64,000 nucleotides of DNA from Arachnia propionica (GTDB taxonomy: Bacteria > Actinomycetota > Actinomycetes > Propionibacteriales > Propionibacteriaceae): assembly GCF_037055325.1 (NCBI RefSeq), contig NZ_CP146373.1, positions 1,426,001-1,490,000 of the forward strand, read 5' to 3'. The notes beneath the pieces are model-generated. The model made no database searches. It worked only from the letters and a program-made list of their open reading frames with translations, and was not told the DNA's origin. Below are positions 9,474-18,668 of this stretch, in pieces. Positions within the stretch are counted from its first letter, which is position 1, and the number at the start of each line of letters is the position of its first letter. Made by a program: the position numbers and the translations under genes.

Positions 9474-9488
9474 ACTGTGTAACACAGT
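9474..9488. promoter_or_regulatory. Perfect 15-bp palindrome upstream of the Y RNA genes
   Basis: ACTGTGT-A-ACACAGT has 7-bp arms around a single base, 44 bp upstream of the distal Y RNA and 49 bp downstream of the mazG stop. On the minus strand a TTGACG hexamer begins at the edge of the palindrome (9474-9469), and a weaker TTGCGC–17 bp–TACTGT pair (9512-9484) runs into it. Either arrangement would place a bound repressor over the promoter of the Y RNA/Ro transcript. No regulator is identified. A second hairpin, ACGGGCT/AGCCCGT, lies just downstream at about 9453-9470. Confidence 0.45.
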
Positions 9489-9536
9489 ACACACCCTGTG
9501 CCAGGGGCGCAACTCGGGATCCAGCATTCCCTGGAA

Positions 9537-10169
9537 TCACTCCCCTCCCGCAACCCCCTCGGCCTGACGGATGCGTTCCTCCAGGCACCGCAGCGCGGCC
9601 CTGACCGCCGCGTCAGCGTCGACCCCGCTCGCCTGGGCACGGGCAACAAGGACCTGGATCCGTTCCCCCACCTCATCGGCGGTCACGGGTTCGTCGGGAA
9701 ACTCGATCGGCACCTCGTGCGACCTGGCCCGCGCGATCACCTTCTGAGTGCGCGCCAGGGAGCTCATGGCCTGGGCGATCCCGTCCAGCGACGAGGTGCG
9801 TCCCTTCTCCTGACGTTTGCGGCGCTCCCAGACCCCACGCAGATCCTCGGGCACCTCGCCATCACCGAAGACGTGGGGGTGGCGACGGATCAGTTTGTCC
9901 GCGATACCCCGGGCGACGTCGTCGATGGTAAACCGCCCCTCGTCCTGAGCTATCCGGGCGTGGAAATACACCTGGAGCAGCAGGTCGCCGAGTTCCTCAC
10001 ACAGGTCGGCGTCGGTACCCTCCTCCACCGCGTCGACCACCTCACAGGTCTCCTCGATGAGATGTGTCAGCAGCGACACATGGGTCTGTTCTCGGTCCCA
10101 GGGGCATTCGACGCGCAGCCGCGCCATCACCTCGTTGAGGCGGATCAGCTGCTCGCCGGCCCCGGACAT
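9537..10169 (-). CDS. mazG: MazG-family nucleoside triphosphate pyrophosphohydrolase
   Basis: Hydrolyses (d)NTPs to monophosphates and pyrophosphate; a house-cleaning enzyme. The 210-aa product begins MSGAGEQLIRLNEVMARLR and contains the MazG core CPWDREQTHVSLLTHLIEET, then the metal-binding EETCEVVDAVEEG and LCEELGDLLLQVYFHARI (EExxE and ExxD sets). A second segment, HPHVFGDGEVPEDLRGVWERRK, matches the usual inter-helix block. The ATG is chosen because it overlaps the stop of the upstream lipoprotein gene (TGATG); the open frame extends 59 codons further but without family similarity. The second MazG domain of long E. coli-type proteins is absent. Confidence 0.92.
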   Translation of the reverse strand: MSGAGEQLIRLNEVMARLRVECPWDREQTHVSLLTHLIEETCEVVDAVEEGTDADLCEELGDLLLQVYFHARIAQDEGRFTIDDVARGIADKLIRRHPHVFGDGEVPEDLRGVWERRKRQEKGRTSSLDGIAQAMSSLARTQKVIARARSHEVPIEFPDEPVTADEVGERIQVLVARAQASGVDADAAVRAALRCLEERIRQAEGVAGGE

Positions 10170-10648
10170 CAGCTCTCCGCCTTGACCGAGATGGATCCCC
10201 CCATGGGGTCGAAGCCCTGCTCCGGATCCCATGCCCCGTAGCGGGGGTTGATCTCCACGGACGGGAGGGCTGCTCTCACGCTGCCCAGGTCTAAGGTCTT
10301 TTTGCCGAGTTCCATCCTGAAACCGTTCTTGAAGGGCTTCTCGCACGGGGTTCCCACCAGCGGAGCGAGCTGGGAGTCGCGCTTCATCGATTGGAGCGCA
10401 GCATCATCGAGGGATTTTCCGAGACGCTGGGCGGCGCCTTCGAAAATCTCCCCGAAGACCATGAGGGAAACGACCTTCGACCGATTGGGTTTGAGTCCTG
10501 CCGCCTTGCAGGAGTCCACGATCTCGGTGAGCTCGGTCTCCGAAATAACCTTGTCGCCCACGATCGCTGCGGTTGACGGGCTGTGCGCGCAGCCGGTGAG
10601 GGCGGCGACCGCAACGAGCGGAACGGCGATGCGGGCGGCGAGTTTCAT
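10169..10648 (-). CDS. Small SurA-like lipoprotein upstream of mazG
   Basis: A 159-aa predicted lipoprotein. Its first 19 residues (MKLAARIAVPLVAVAALTGC) are a clear signal peptide ending in the LTGC lipobox. The next stretch, AAIVGDKVISETELTEIVDSC, resembles the N-terminal segment of SurA/PrsA-type chaperones, and actinobacterial SurA-like lipoproteins are often found directly upstream of mazG. No PPIase domain is present. The protein is anchored outside the membrane; its role is unproven, probably export-related folding or a scaffold. The ATG has AGGAGG eight bases upstream. It overlaps mazG by one base. Confidence 0.8.
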   Translation of the reverse strand: MKLAARIAVPLVAVAALTGCAHSPSTAAIVGDKVISETELTEIVDSCKAAGLKPNRSKVVSLMVFGEIFEGAAQRLGKSLDDAALQSMKRDSQLAPLVGTPCEKPFKNGFRMELGKKTLDLGSVRAALPSVEINPRYGAWDPEQGFDPMGGSISVKAES

Positions 10649-10728
10649 GGACGATCCTCCTGGAGACGGCTTTGCTCCGAAGCATACCCACGACCAGCGG
10701 GCTGAACCCGGTGCGCCACCGACACGGA

Positions 10729-10760
10729 ACCGCCCCGACGGATGTACCCGTCGGGGCGGT
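10729..10760 (-). terminator. 13-bp perfect hairpin after a lipoprotein gene
   Basis: ACCGCCCCGACGG and CCGTCGGGGCGGT pair perfectly around a 6-base loop, 21 bp past the stop of the minus-strand lipoprotein gene that ends at 10782. No T tract follows on the minus strand. It is probably a transcription terminator of the U-less kind described in Actinobacteria, or an mRNA 3'-end stabiliser. Confidence 0.65.
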
Positions 10761-10781
10761 CGGAGTCTCGGGAGGGCAGCC

Positions 10782-12335
10782 TCAGGAGAACGTAATGTCG
10801 ACCGTTTCCGTCTCAGGAGCGGCCACTTCCTTCTGCTTTTCGGCAACCGACAGATCTTTCTTGATCTGGTCGTGGTACCCGATGGTGCCCTTCGGCTGGT
10901 AGGCGACCTGGAAGTCCGAAGCATCCTGCGGAATCTTGAGCACCACGCGGTCGGTGTATCCGGTGTCAACGACCTCAAGGGCGGAACCGCCAGTCGTCAC
11001 GGTCCAGCTGGCGGTCCAGTTCAGGTGAGCAGTTCCTAGGACCGCATTCGCTGATTCGAATTTCTGGTTTTCCAACGAAAGCACGAGCCAGGCTTGACCG
11101 GCAGGGGCCCAACCGAGCGTGGCCTCGAAGGGAGTCCGGTAGGCGGCGGTCACGCGCCCGTCGTAGTCAATCTTGATGGGATCGGGGAAAGTGGCTTCCG
11201 CCCTTTCTGCTGCGGACACCGCTTCGAATGTCTTGGGACCCCAGTTCGTGGAGACCTCCACCTTCGTTTTGCCCCCTTGGTACAGAACCTGGGAGTGGTC
11301 GGTCTGGGTTGCTCCGCCTTCCAGCGACACTTTTTCGGTCTGCCCGTCGGTGGTCGCCACCAACTGCGCACCGTCGAGGGAAGCTGTGGAAACCACCAGC
11401 AGGTACTGACCTGCTTTGACTTCACCGCACTTGACGTGCGAGCAGCTGAGACCCGAGGCCTTGTCATCTGAGCTCGATCCTGTTCCCCGTTCTGCGAGCG
11501 CATCTGCGCCCCGCAAGTTGAGCTGGGTCTGACCGATCTCCACGCTCAAGGCCGCTGTGGCGTCTCGGGGTTTTTGCACGTCCGAATCGAAAACAGCGGA
11601 CTTGTACTCCGGAGCAATGTCTTCCGGATTGGCGAGATCCACCTTCCAGGCGCCGAGGTTCTGTCCCTCGGCAGGCCTGCGCATACCAAGCCCTCCAGCA
11701 GGAACCTTGTAATCATTGAGGACCCGCAGTGCCTCACCCGGGATGCCCTCCAACTCCGCTTTCGCGGTGACCGTGAAGGTCCCGGCAGGCTCCTTCAACA
11801 CGGCAGGTGTTCCCAGATCTGTGAGCTTGAGCGAGGCAACGGAATCGAAGGGAATCAGAACCGCGAACTCTTTCTGATCGGTCCGAGGTCCGAGGGGCGC
11901 CGCCAACTTCTCCGGATCACCGGGTGAAGCATTATCGGGGCGGAACAGTTTGCCCTTGGGATCTGCCTGTTCCTTCTTGGTCGCCTCCGAGAGCACGACA
12001 CCCTTGGACGTATTGGAGGCCTGGAACGACATGCCCGTCCAGGATCCCGTCTCTCCGTACCGTTTCACGGGGCCGCAGTAGATCATCCCCGTGACCTCAC
12101 CGGTGCCGCTGCCTTCCTCGAAGAAACACTTGGCCTCCTCCGCAACGGTGACAACGTCGGAGCCCAGCTGTGCGACGTCCGCCTTGAACGTGGCCTCCGC
12201 GCTCTCCAGGAACTCCTTGGCATTGGCGATGTCCGCGCCATTGGCCTTGGGTGTTGTCGCACTGCAGCCGATCAGACCGATCGCCAAGGCGATCGCAACC
12301 ACACCGAGCCGCCCTGCCCGCTTGACTTTCTTCAC
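10782..12335 (-). CDS. Large predicted lipoprotein, function unknown
   Basis: A 517-aa secreted, lipid-anchored protein. Translation from the GTG at 12335 is supported by GGAGGAATA directly before it. The resulting N-terminus has a KKVKRAGR basic segment, a hydrophobic stretch GVVAIALAIGLI and the lipobox IGCS. The mature part begins with a roughly 60-residue helical, Ala/Glu-rich region and then alternates beta-like segments with Gly/Ser/Thr linkers. Paired cysteines (EAKCFF, IYCGP; LSCSHVKCGEV) may form disulfides. I do not recognise any named domain. A perfect hairpin lies downstream. Its upstream gap of about 100 bp separates it from mfd. Confidence 0.8.
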   Translation of the reverse strand: MKKVKRAGRLGVVAIALAIGLIGCSATTPKANGADIANAKEFLESAEATFKADVAQLGSDVVTVAEEAKCFFEEGSGTGEVTGMIYCGPVKRYGETGSWTGMSFQASNTSKGVVLSEATKKEQADPKGKLFRPDNASPGDPEKLAAPLGPRTDQKEFAVLIPFDSVASLKLTDLGTPAVLKEPAGTFTVTAKAELEGIPGEALRVLNDYKVPAGGLGMRRPAEGQNLGAWKVDLANPEDIAPEYKSAVFDSDVQKPRDATAALSVEIGQTQLNLRGADALAERGTGSSSDDKASGLSCSHVKCGEVKAGQYLLVVSTASLDGAQLVATTDGQTEKVSLEGGATQTDHSQVLYQGGKTKVEVSTNWGPKTFEAVSAAERAEATFPDPIKIDYDGRVTAAYRTPFEATLGWAPAGQAWLVLSLENQKFESANAVLGTAHLNWTASWTVTTGGSALEVVDTGYTDRVVLKIPQDASDFQVAYQPKGTIGYHDQIKKDLSVAEKQKEVAAPETETVDITFS

Positions 12336-12437
12336 TATTCCTCCGTCCACAGGCGCCCTGGGACAACCGGAAGATTTATTTGTCAAACGAAGACTAACGG
12401 CCCGCTCTGTGGCACCTGCACGGGGGTCAGTAGATGA

Positions 12438-15400
12438 TCAGCCGATCACCGTGTCCAGCAGTGACATCGCCCAGGCGACCGCATCGCCGTCGGGTTTGGG
12501 CACCAGCAACTGCGATGTCGCCTGCTTGTACACCGCCCCCGGGTAGAGGCGTTGCAACCGCACCTTGCGCGACTCGGGAAGGTTCACCGGTTCGATCCGG
12601 ATGTTCCTGCCCTGCGCGACAATGTCGACCACGCCGAGTTCCCGGGCGCGGTTGCGCAACACCGCGACCGCAAGGAGTTGTTCGACCGGCAGCGGCGGTT
12701 CACCATAACGATCGGCCAGTTCGGAACGCACCGCATCGACGTCATCGGCCGACCGGATCTCCGCGATCTGCTTGTACATCTCCAGCCTCAACCGCTCGGA
12801 GGGAACGTACTCGTCGGGCAAGTGGGCATCGACGGGCAGTTCGATCCGCAGCGCCGGTTCCGGGGCGGTATCCTCGCCGCGATACTGTGCCACAGCCTCC
12901 CCCACCAGCCGCAGGTACATGTCAAAACCGACGTCAGCGATGTGCCCGGACTGTTCCCCGCCAAGAAGGTTACCGGCACCGCGCAGCTCCAGATCGCGCA
13001 TGGCAATGGACATGCCCGCGCCCAGGTCGGTGTGGGAGGCCATCGTCGTGAGGCGTTCGTGGGCGGTCTGGGTGAGGGTTTTGTCCGCCGGGTACAGGAA
13101 GTAGGCGTAGCCGCGTTCCGAGGAGCGCCCCACCCGGCCCCTGAGCTGGTGCAGCTGCGAGAGCCCGAGCACGTCGGCGCGGTCGATGATGAGGGTGTTG
13201 GCGGTCTGGATGTTGAGGCCCGCCTCGACGATGGTGGTGCACACTAGCACGTCGGCGCGGCGCTCCCAGAAATCGAGCATCACCTGCTCCAGTTTCGATT
13301 CCCCCATCTGGCCGTGGGCGGTGGCCACGCGGGCCTCCGGCACCAGGTCGCGCAGCTCGGCGGCCACCTTGTCGATGCTCTCGACGCGGTTGTGGACGAA
13401 GAACACCTGCCCTTCCCGGGCCAGTTCACGCCGGATCGCGGCCCGCACCTGTCCCTTGTCGTAGGGGCCGACGAGGGTGAGCACGGGGTGGCGTTCCTCG
13501 GGCGGGGTGGCGATCACGCTCATTTCCCGGATGCCGGTGATCGCGATCTCCAGGGTGCGCGGGATAGGGGTGGCCGACATCGACAACACGTCGACGTTGA
13601 CCCGCAGCTCCTTGAGGCGTTCCTTGTGCTCGACGCCGAAACGCTGCTCCTCGTCGATGATCACCAGGCCGAGGTCCTTGAACGCGACTTCCTTGGCCAG
13701 CAGCCGATGGGTGCCGATCACGAGGTCGACGCGACCGCTGGCGAGACCCTCGAGAACCTTCTTCGATTCGGCGTCGGTCTGGAACCGACTCAGCTGTGCC
13801 ATGTGGACGGGGAAACCCGCGAATCGGGAGGCGAAGGTCTGGTGGTGCTGACTGACGAGCAGGGTGGTGGGCACCAGCACCGCCACCTGTTTGCCATCCT
13901 GGATGGCCTTGAAAGCGGCCCTGACCGCGATCTCGGTCTTGCCGAACCCGACGTCACCGCAGATCAGGCGATCCATGGGGACCACCTTCTCCATGTCGGC
14001 CTTGACCTCCTGGATCGCCGCGAGCTGGTCGGGGGTCTCGACGAAACTAAAGGCGTCCTCCAGTTCCCGCTGCCAGGGTGTGTCGGGGCCGAAGGCGTGG
14101 CCCTTAGTGGCCTGTCTGGCGGCGTAGAGCTTGATGAGCTCGGAGGAGATTTCCTTGACGGCCTTGCGCGCCCTGGATTTGCGTTTCGCCCAGTCGGCAC
14201 CACCCATCTTGTCCAGCGCGGGGGCCTCCGAGCCGACGTAACGGGTCAACTGATCGAGCTGATCCATCGGCACGAACAGCCGGTCGCCGGGCTGGCCGCG
14301 TTTGCTGGCGGCGTACTCGATGACGAGGTAGTCACGGACCGCACCCTGGACGGTGCGCTGCACCAGCTCCACGAACCGCCCAACCCCGTGCACCTCGTGG
14401 ACGATCGGGTCGCCGGCCTTGAGCTCGAGGGGCTGAATGGTGTTGCGGCGGCGACTCGGCAGTTTCCGCTGGCCGCGTTCCGTGCTCTGCTGGCCCGACA
14501 GTTCGGCGGCGGTCAACAGCTCGAGTTTCACGGTTCCTGCTCGCCAGCCGCGCCGGAAGGGCCCAACGATCACATGCGCGGTCCCGGCCTCGGGTTCGGT
14601 GTCGAGTTCGGAAACCCGCGCGGTGATGTCGTGTTCGGCCAGCAGCTCGGTCATGCGATTGGCCAGGCCTTTGCCCTCGACACCGATCAGGAACCGCCAG
14701 CCGTCGCGGAGCCGGCCCTGGACGTGGGCGACGGCGGCATCCACGTCGCCGCGGAAATCATCGGTGGGTGTGATCCCGAGCCGACGGGAGTGCACGGAGT
14801 CTGCGGCGAGATTGGCATCAGGCGCCTCCTCCGCGCTGAAGGGACTGAGGCTCCACCACTTGTGCCCCAGCGCCATGGTGTGTTCCCGGACCTCACCAAG
14901 AGCCCGGTAGGAGGATGCCCCCAGGTCGATGGGTGAGGTGCCGCCGCTGGCCGCGGCCGCCCAGCTGGCGTTCAGGAACTCCTCGCTGGTGGCGACCAGT
15001 TCGACGGCCCGGGCGCGCACCAGCTCGGGGGCGGCCACCAGCACCAGGGAACGCGGCGGCAGCACGTCGGTCAGCAGTTCGAGACCGTCCACCAGGACGG
15101 GGATGAGGGCCTCCATGCCCTCGACGGCGTGACCCTCGGCCAGGCGGGAGAGCATGTCGGACAGCTGCGGGTGCTCGAGCTGGAGGGCTGCGGCGCGGCG
15201 CCGGACGGCATCGGTGAGCAGCAACTCTCGGCAGGGTTCGGCCGTGACCCGTTGCAGTTGCTCGCCGGTGGAGCGCTGGTCAGCCACCGAGAAGGGGCGA
15301 ATCTCGGTCACCTCGTCGCCGAAGAAGTCGATACGCACGGGTTGTTCGGCGGTGGGCGGAAAGACGTCGACGATGCCGCCACGCACCGCGAACTCGCCGC

Positions 15401-15917
15401 GTCGCTCCACCAGGTCGACACGGTTGTAGGCGGCGTCCACCAGCGATGTCAGCAGGTCGGTGAGGTCGCGTTCCCGGCCGGCCTCGACGGTGACGGGGCG
15501 CATCGATGCCAGGTCCTTGACCTGCGGTTGGAGCAGGGCCCGCACGGGCGCGACCACCACCCGCGGCGGCGCATCAGAAACAAGCCGCCGCAGCACCGCC
15601 AGGCGCCTGCCGACGGTGTCGGCTCGGGGCGAGAGGCGTTCGTGGGGCAGGGTTTCCCAAGCCGGGTAGTAGGCGACGGCATCCTCCCCCAGCAGCCCGG
15701 AGATCTCGGCTGCGGTGGCCTCGGCCTCCCGGAAGGTGGAGGTAACCAGCAATATCGTGCGTCTGGACTCGGAGGCGAGCATCGCCGTCGCGGTGGCGAA
15801 AAAGGAGGTGGCGCAGGTGATATCGCGCGCCTCGGCGCCCACCACTTGGGAGTCGCGCAGGGTGGCCCGGACGGCCGGGTCTGCCTCGAGAGCGGGAAGG
15901 AGTCCGGGAAATCTCAC
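12438..15917 (-). CDS. mfd: Transcription-repair coupling factor Mfd
   Basis: DNA translocase that removes stalled RNA polymerase and recruits UvrA. The 1159-aa protein is full length. The UvrB-like N-terminal module includes YYPAWETLPHERLSP (near residue 85). The RNA-polymerase-interacting domain includes GDPIVHEVHGVGRFVELV (near 505). The translocase shows Walker A GDVGFGKTEIAVRAA (near 655), the DEEQRFGVEHKERLK box (near 755), MSATPIPRTLEIA, and the TRG motif region HQLRGRVGRSSERGYAYFLY (near 930). The C-terminal UvrA-binding domain ends at MSLLDTVIG. It is followed upstream by pth and rplY on the same strand, separated from pth by 100 bp. Confidence 0.97.
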   Translation of the reverse strand: MRFPGLLPALEADPAVRATLRDSQVVGAEARDITCATSFFATATAMLASESRRTILLVTSTFREAEATAAEISGLLGEDAVAYYPAWETLPHERLSPRADTVGRRLAVLRRLVSDAPPRVVVAPVRALLQPQVKDLASMRPVTVEAGRERDLTDLLTSLVDAAYNRVDLVERRGEFAVRGGIVDVFPPTAEQPVRIDFFGDEVTEIRPFSVADQRSTGEQLQRVTAEPCRELLLTDAVRRRAAALQLEHPQLSDMLSRLAEGHAVEGMEALIPVLVDGLELLTDVLPPRSLVLVAAPELVRARAVELVATSEEFLNASWAAAASGGTSPIDLGASSYRALGEVREHTMALGHKWWSLSPFSAEEAPDANLAADSVHSRRLGITPTDDFRGDVDAAVAHVQGRLRDGWRFLIGVEGKGLANRMTELLAEHDITARVSELDTEPEAGTAHVIVGPFRRGWRAGTVKLELLTAAELSGQQSTERGQRKLPSRRRNTIQPLELKAGDPIVHEVHGVGRFVELVQRTVQGAVRDYLVIEYAASKRGQPGDRLFVPMDQLDQLTRYVGSEAPALDKMGGADWAKRKSRARKAVKEISSELIKLYAARQATKGHAFGPDTPWQRELEDAFSFVETPDQLAAIQEVKADMEKVVPMDRLICGDVGFGKTEIAVRAAFKAIQDGKQVAVLVPTTLLVSQHHQTFASRFAGFPVHMAQLSRFQTDAESKKVLEGLASGRVDLVIGTHRLLAKEVAFKDLGLVIIDEEQRFGVEHKERLKELRVNVDVLSMSATPIPRTLEIAITGIREMSVIATPPEERHPVLTLVGPYDKGQVRAAIRRELAREGQVFFVHNRVESIDKVAAELRDLVPEARVATAHGQMGESKLEQVMLDFWERRADVLVCTTIVEAGLNIQTANTLIIDRADVLGLSQLHQLRGRVGRSSERGYAYFLYPADKTLTQTAHERLTTMASHTDLGAGMSIAMRDLELRGAGNLLGGEQSGHIADVGFDMYLRLVGEAVAQYRGEDTAPEPALRIELPVDAHLPDEYVPSERLRLEMYKQIAEIRSADDVDAVRSELADRYGEPPLPVEQLLAVAVLRNRARELGVVDIVAQGRNIRIEPVNLPESRKVRLQRLYPGAVYKQATSQLLVPKPDGDAVAWAMSLLDTVIG

Positions 15918-16017
15918 CGGGTCATCTTGTCACGAATGCCCCCGAAATCCCGATCCCCTTCGATGCCCCGAGTCGCTGCGCACAACCATGGCGCCCAGAG
16001 ATTCGCGTCCCGGCCTC

Positions 16018-16596
16018 TCAGGTGTTGAAGCGGTTCTGTGCCGCGACGAGACCCTCCGCCACCAGGGTCTCGACCGCATCAGCCGCGACCGCGGCGTCGA
16101 GCCGCATGGCGTCCAGGTCTGCGAGGCGCATCCTGGAGAGCACGTAGTCGGCGGCGGGTTGGCGTCCCGGGGGGCGACCGATGCCCACCCGCACGCGATG
16201 GAAGTCGCCGGTGCCGAGGTGGGCACGGATGGATTTGAGCCCGTTGTGACCGTTGTCGCCGCCGCCGAGTTTGAGGCGCAGGCGAGTCGGTTCAAGGTCG
16301 AGTTCGTCGTGGATGACGATCACGTCGGCCGGGGGGATCTTGTGGAATCTGGCGACGGCGGCGACAGCGATCCCCGAGTCGTTCATGTACGTGGTGGGTT
16401 TGACCAGCACCAGCCTGTGTTCACCAGGGAGCTGTCCTGTGGCGACCTCGGCCCGTTGCCCGCAGGCAATGGTGAACCGCACCCCGAGGCGGGAGGCCAG
16501 GTCGTCGACTGCCCAAAACCCGACGTTGTGGCGGGTCGGGGCATAGGCCGGGCCCGGGTTCCCGAGCCCGGCCACGAGATGAACCGAAGGACTCAC
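16018..16596 (-). CDS. pth: Peptidyl-tRNA hydrolase
   Basis: Cleaves peptidyl-tRNA released by stalled ribosomes. The 192-aa product shows the Pth motifs in order: VAGLGNPGPAYAPTRHNVGF at residues 8-27, including the catalytic His in TRHNVG; VKPTTYMNDSGIAV near 65; VIHDELDLEPTRLRLKLGGG near 92 (Asp and the GGGxxGHNGLKS block); and TGDFHRVRVGIGRPPG near 130. Translation starts at a GTG whose GTGA overlaps the stop of rplY, so the two are translationally coupled. Confidence 0.95.
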   Translation of the reverse strand: MSPSVHLVAGLGNPGPAYAPTRHNVGFWAVDDLASRLGVRFTIACGQRAEVATGQLPGEHRLVLVKPTTYMNDSGIAVAAVARFHKIPPADVIVIHDELDLEPTRLRLKLGGGDNGHNGLKSIRAHLGTGDFHRVRVGIGRPPGRQPAADYVLSRMRLADLDAMRLDAAVAADAVETLVAEGLVAAQNRFNT

Positions 16597-16886
16597 TTGC
16601 CCTTGACCGGCATCAGGTCGACGTGTTCCAGGAAACCGGTGATCGTGTCGCGCTGCACCTGCTTCGGCGCGACAACCATGGAATCAGCACCGTCGATGCT
16701 GATCTCGAAGGTCACCCCGGGTTCGCGGAGCAGCAGAAAGGTTTCCTGACCGGGCAGGGAAATGTGGATGGGGTCGGTTCCGGGCCCGTAGATGACGGCA
16801 GGAACTCGTTCTGCGCGACGCAGCCTGCGGGCCGAGCCCTTGCCGAATTCGGTGCGGGTTTCAGCTTCCAGCTTGTGGGGGGCCAT
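16593..16886 (-). CDS. rplY: 50S ribosomal protein L25, short form
   Basis: Binds 5S rRNA on the large subunit. The 97-aa protein matches the L25 N-terminal domain: LEAETRTEFGKGSARRLRRAERVPAVIYG at residues 6-34, in two motifs, and FLEHVDLMPVKGK at the end. It closes after the first domain, like the E. coli protein; many actinobacterial homologues carry an extra C-terminal CTC/TL5 domain of about 100 residues, which is missing here. The GTGA overlap with pth leaves no room for an extension. The ATG is preceded by AGGAGG. Confidence 0.92.
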   Translation of the reverse strand: MAPHKLEAETRTEFGKGSARRLRRAERVPAVIYGPGTDPIHISLPGQETFLLLREPGVTFEISIDGADSMVVAPKQVQRDTITGFLEHVDLMPVKGK

Positions 16887-17210
16887 GTCTACCTCCTGAG
16901 GTGTGGGTCGGGTTGCACGCCTGCAGGGGTTGCTAGTCGATAACGGACGTCAGGTCCCTCGCCAGGCAGCGCGCATAGCCTACCTCAGGTTCGGCAGCAC
17001 GTCAGAACACGAGCCCTAGACAAAGTCGCCCTGATTTCGACACGACCAGCTTCGAGGGCACGGCTACCCAGGACCGGTTATTCGCCGGGACGAAACGACC
17101 TCGCGCGTGGCGCATTCGCGGTGCAGAAAAATTCCGCTTTCAATGACTCCACAGCTTCCTTCAGGACCTCCCACAGCTTCTTCACAGATTCGCCTCGAGG
17201 ATGTATCACC

Positions 17211-18596
17211 ATGGCCTCAACCCGAGCATTGCCAGCCGTCGCGCAGCGAGCCCCCACCGAGCCACGCGGGCGGCACCTGCGTCCCTGGCGCACTCTGCTG
17301 GCCTCGGCGGCCTGGGCGGGCACGATCTTCTCGGTCTTCCTCCACCTGATCGATGACCCCGGACAGCAGATCACCGGGCTCCCCGGTGTGCTGGGCGTCC
17401 TCGGGATCGTGTCCGGGCTGATCGCGATGAACTCGTTGCTGTTCATGCTGCTGCTGACCGCCCGGGTTCCCGTGATTGACCGAGTACTCGGACAGGTCAG
17501 AGCCGTCCGATGGCGCCGACTGCTGGCGCAGGTCACCGCGCTCGGGGCATTGGCCCATGCCGCTTTGATCCTCACCGGGACCGGGTGGAACAATCGCGAC
17601 GACTTTGCCGGCCCCATCGGCTTGCTGTGGACGGGAAGCCTGCAGCTGACATTCGGCTCCGCGACTTTGCTGGTATTGGCGGCGATCGCATCGGTGCTTG
17701 TGATGCACCGCGGGCTGCGCCGCGAGGCGCGATTCCTCTTCACCTTCCTCTCCTACGCAGCCATGCTCCTGGCAATCCCCCACATGTTCCGTTTCAACCC
17801 GGTTTTCCTACCCGGCACGGCGCAACACATCTACTGGGGCATCCTGCTGGCCTCCGTCGGTGCCTGCCTGCTCTGGTATCGATTCCTGAGCCCCCTGCGC
17901 CGTTCACACCGGCATCGTGTGCGGCTCGCACGCACCGTGCACCTGGCCCCCGACATCCTCCACATGGAATTCACCGGCAGGGACCTCCGCAAACTGGGCA
18001 CCAGAGGCGGCCAGTGCTTCACCTGGCGCCTGCTCACTCCTCAGCTGTGGTCCCAGAGTCGTCTGTTCTTCCTGTCCGCAGCACCGACGAGGAACCGGCT
18101 GCGCATCACCGTCAGGGTCACCGATGAGTACACGGCGGAGCTGGCGGTCGCCCGGCCCGGCACGAGGGTCATCTTCGCCGGCCCCTATGGCGCCTTCACC
18201 GACGCATCCCGGACCCGGAACGGTCTGGTGCTGATCGGATCTGGAACCGATCTCGCACCAATCCGGTCACTGCTGGAGGCCACCACTGCGCACCCGGCGG
18301 ACACCGTCGTGATCCTTCGCGCCTCTGAGGCCGACGACCTGGTACTCCTCGACGAGTTCCAGGAGCTGTGTGATGATCGCGGCATTGTCCTGCACCTGAT
18401 GACCGGGCCACGCCACGAGGACCGCTGGGTGAGCATCGGATACGCCGATCACGATCTCTCAACTCTGGCACCGAATCTTGGCGACTCCGACGTGTTCGTG
18501 TGCGGCCCGGACGAATTCGTCGATTCCGTCCTGGCTGAAGCCCGTAGCCTGGGGGTTGCCTCCGAACAATGCCACGAAGAGAGACCCATGCCGTGA
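17211..18596 (+). CDS. Membrane ferric-reductase-like flavo-oxidoreductase
   Basis: A 461-aa protein with a six-helix ferric-reductase-like membrane domain (about residues 20-235) and a C-terminal FAD/NAD(P)-binding ferredoxin-reductase module (about 240-455). The latter has GGQCFTWRLL for FAD, FAGPYGAFTD, LIGSGTDLAPIRSLLEA for the NAD(P) ribose/pyrophosphate site, and the terminal VFVCGPDEFVDSV. Such proteins pass electrons from NAD(P)H across the membrane via hemes. Some of the histidines expected for heme are absent: the helix RREARFLFTFLSYAAML lacks the usual His, while AHAALI and IPHMF retain theirs. The ATG at 17211 is chosen because the preceding 30 codons lack family character. It stands alone and converges on the phosphatase gene. 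Confidence 0.82.
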   Translation: MASTRALPAVAQRAPTEPRGRHLRPWRTLLASAAWAGTIFSVFLHLIDDPGQQITGLPGVLGVLGIVSGLIAMNSLLFMLLLTARVPVIDRVLGQVRAVRWRRLLAQVTALGALAHAALILTGTGWNNRDDFAGPIGLLWTGSLQLTFGSATLLVLAAIASVLVMHRGLRREARFLFTFLSYAAMLLAIPHMFRFNPVFLPGTAQHIYWGILLASVGACLLWYRFLSPLRRSHRHRVRLARTVHLAPDILHMEFTGRDLRKLGTRGGQCFTWRLLTPQLWSQSRLFFLSAAPTRNRLRITVRVTDEYTAELAVARPGTRVIFAGPYGAFTDASRTRNGLVLIGSGTDLAPIRSLLEATTAHPADTVVILRASEADDLVLLDEFQELCDDRGIVLHLMTGPRHEDRWVSIGYADHDLSTLAPNLGDSDVFVCGPDEFVDSVLAEARSLGVASEQCHEERPMP

Positions 18597-18668
18597 GCCC
18601 GCTTCTGCGTCATCCCGACGAGCCCTGTTGCCTTCCACAGGCCAAGCACCCCGGGGCATCCGCGCTGA

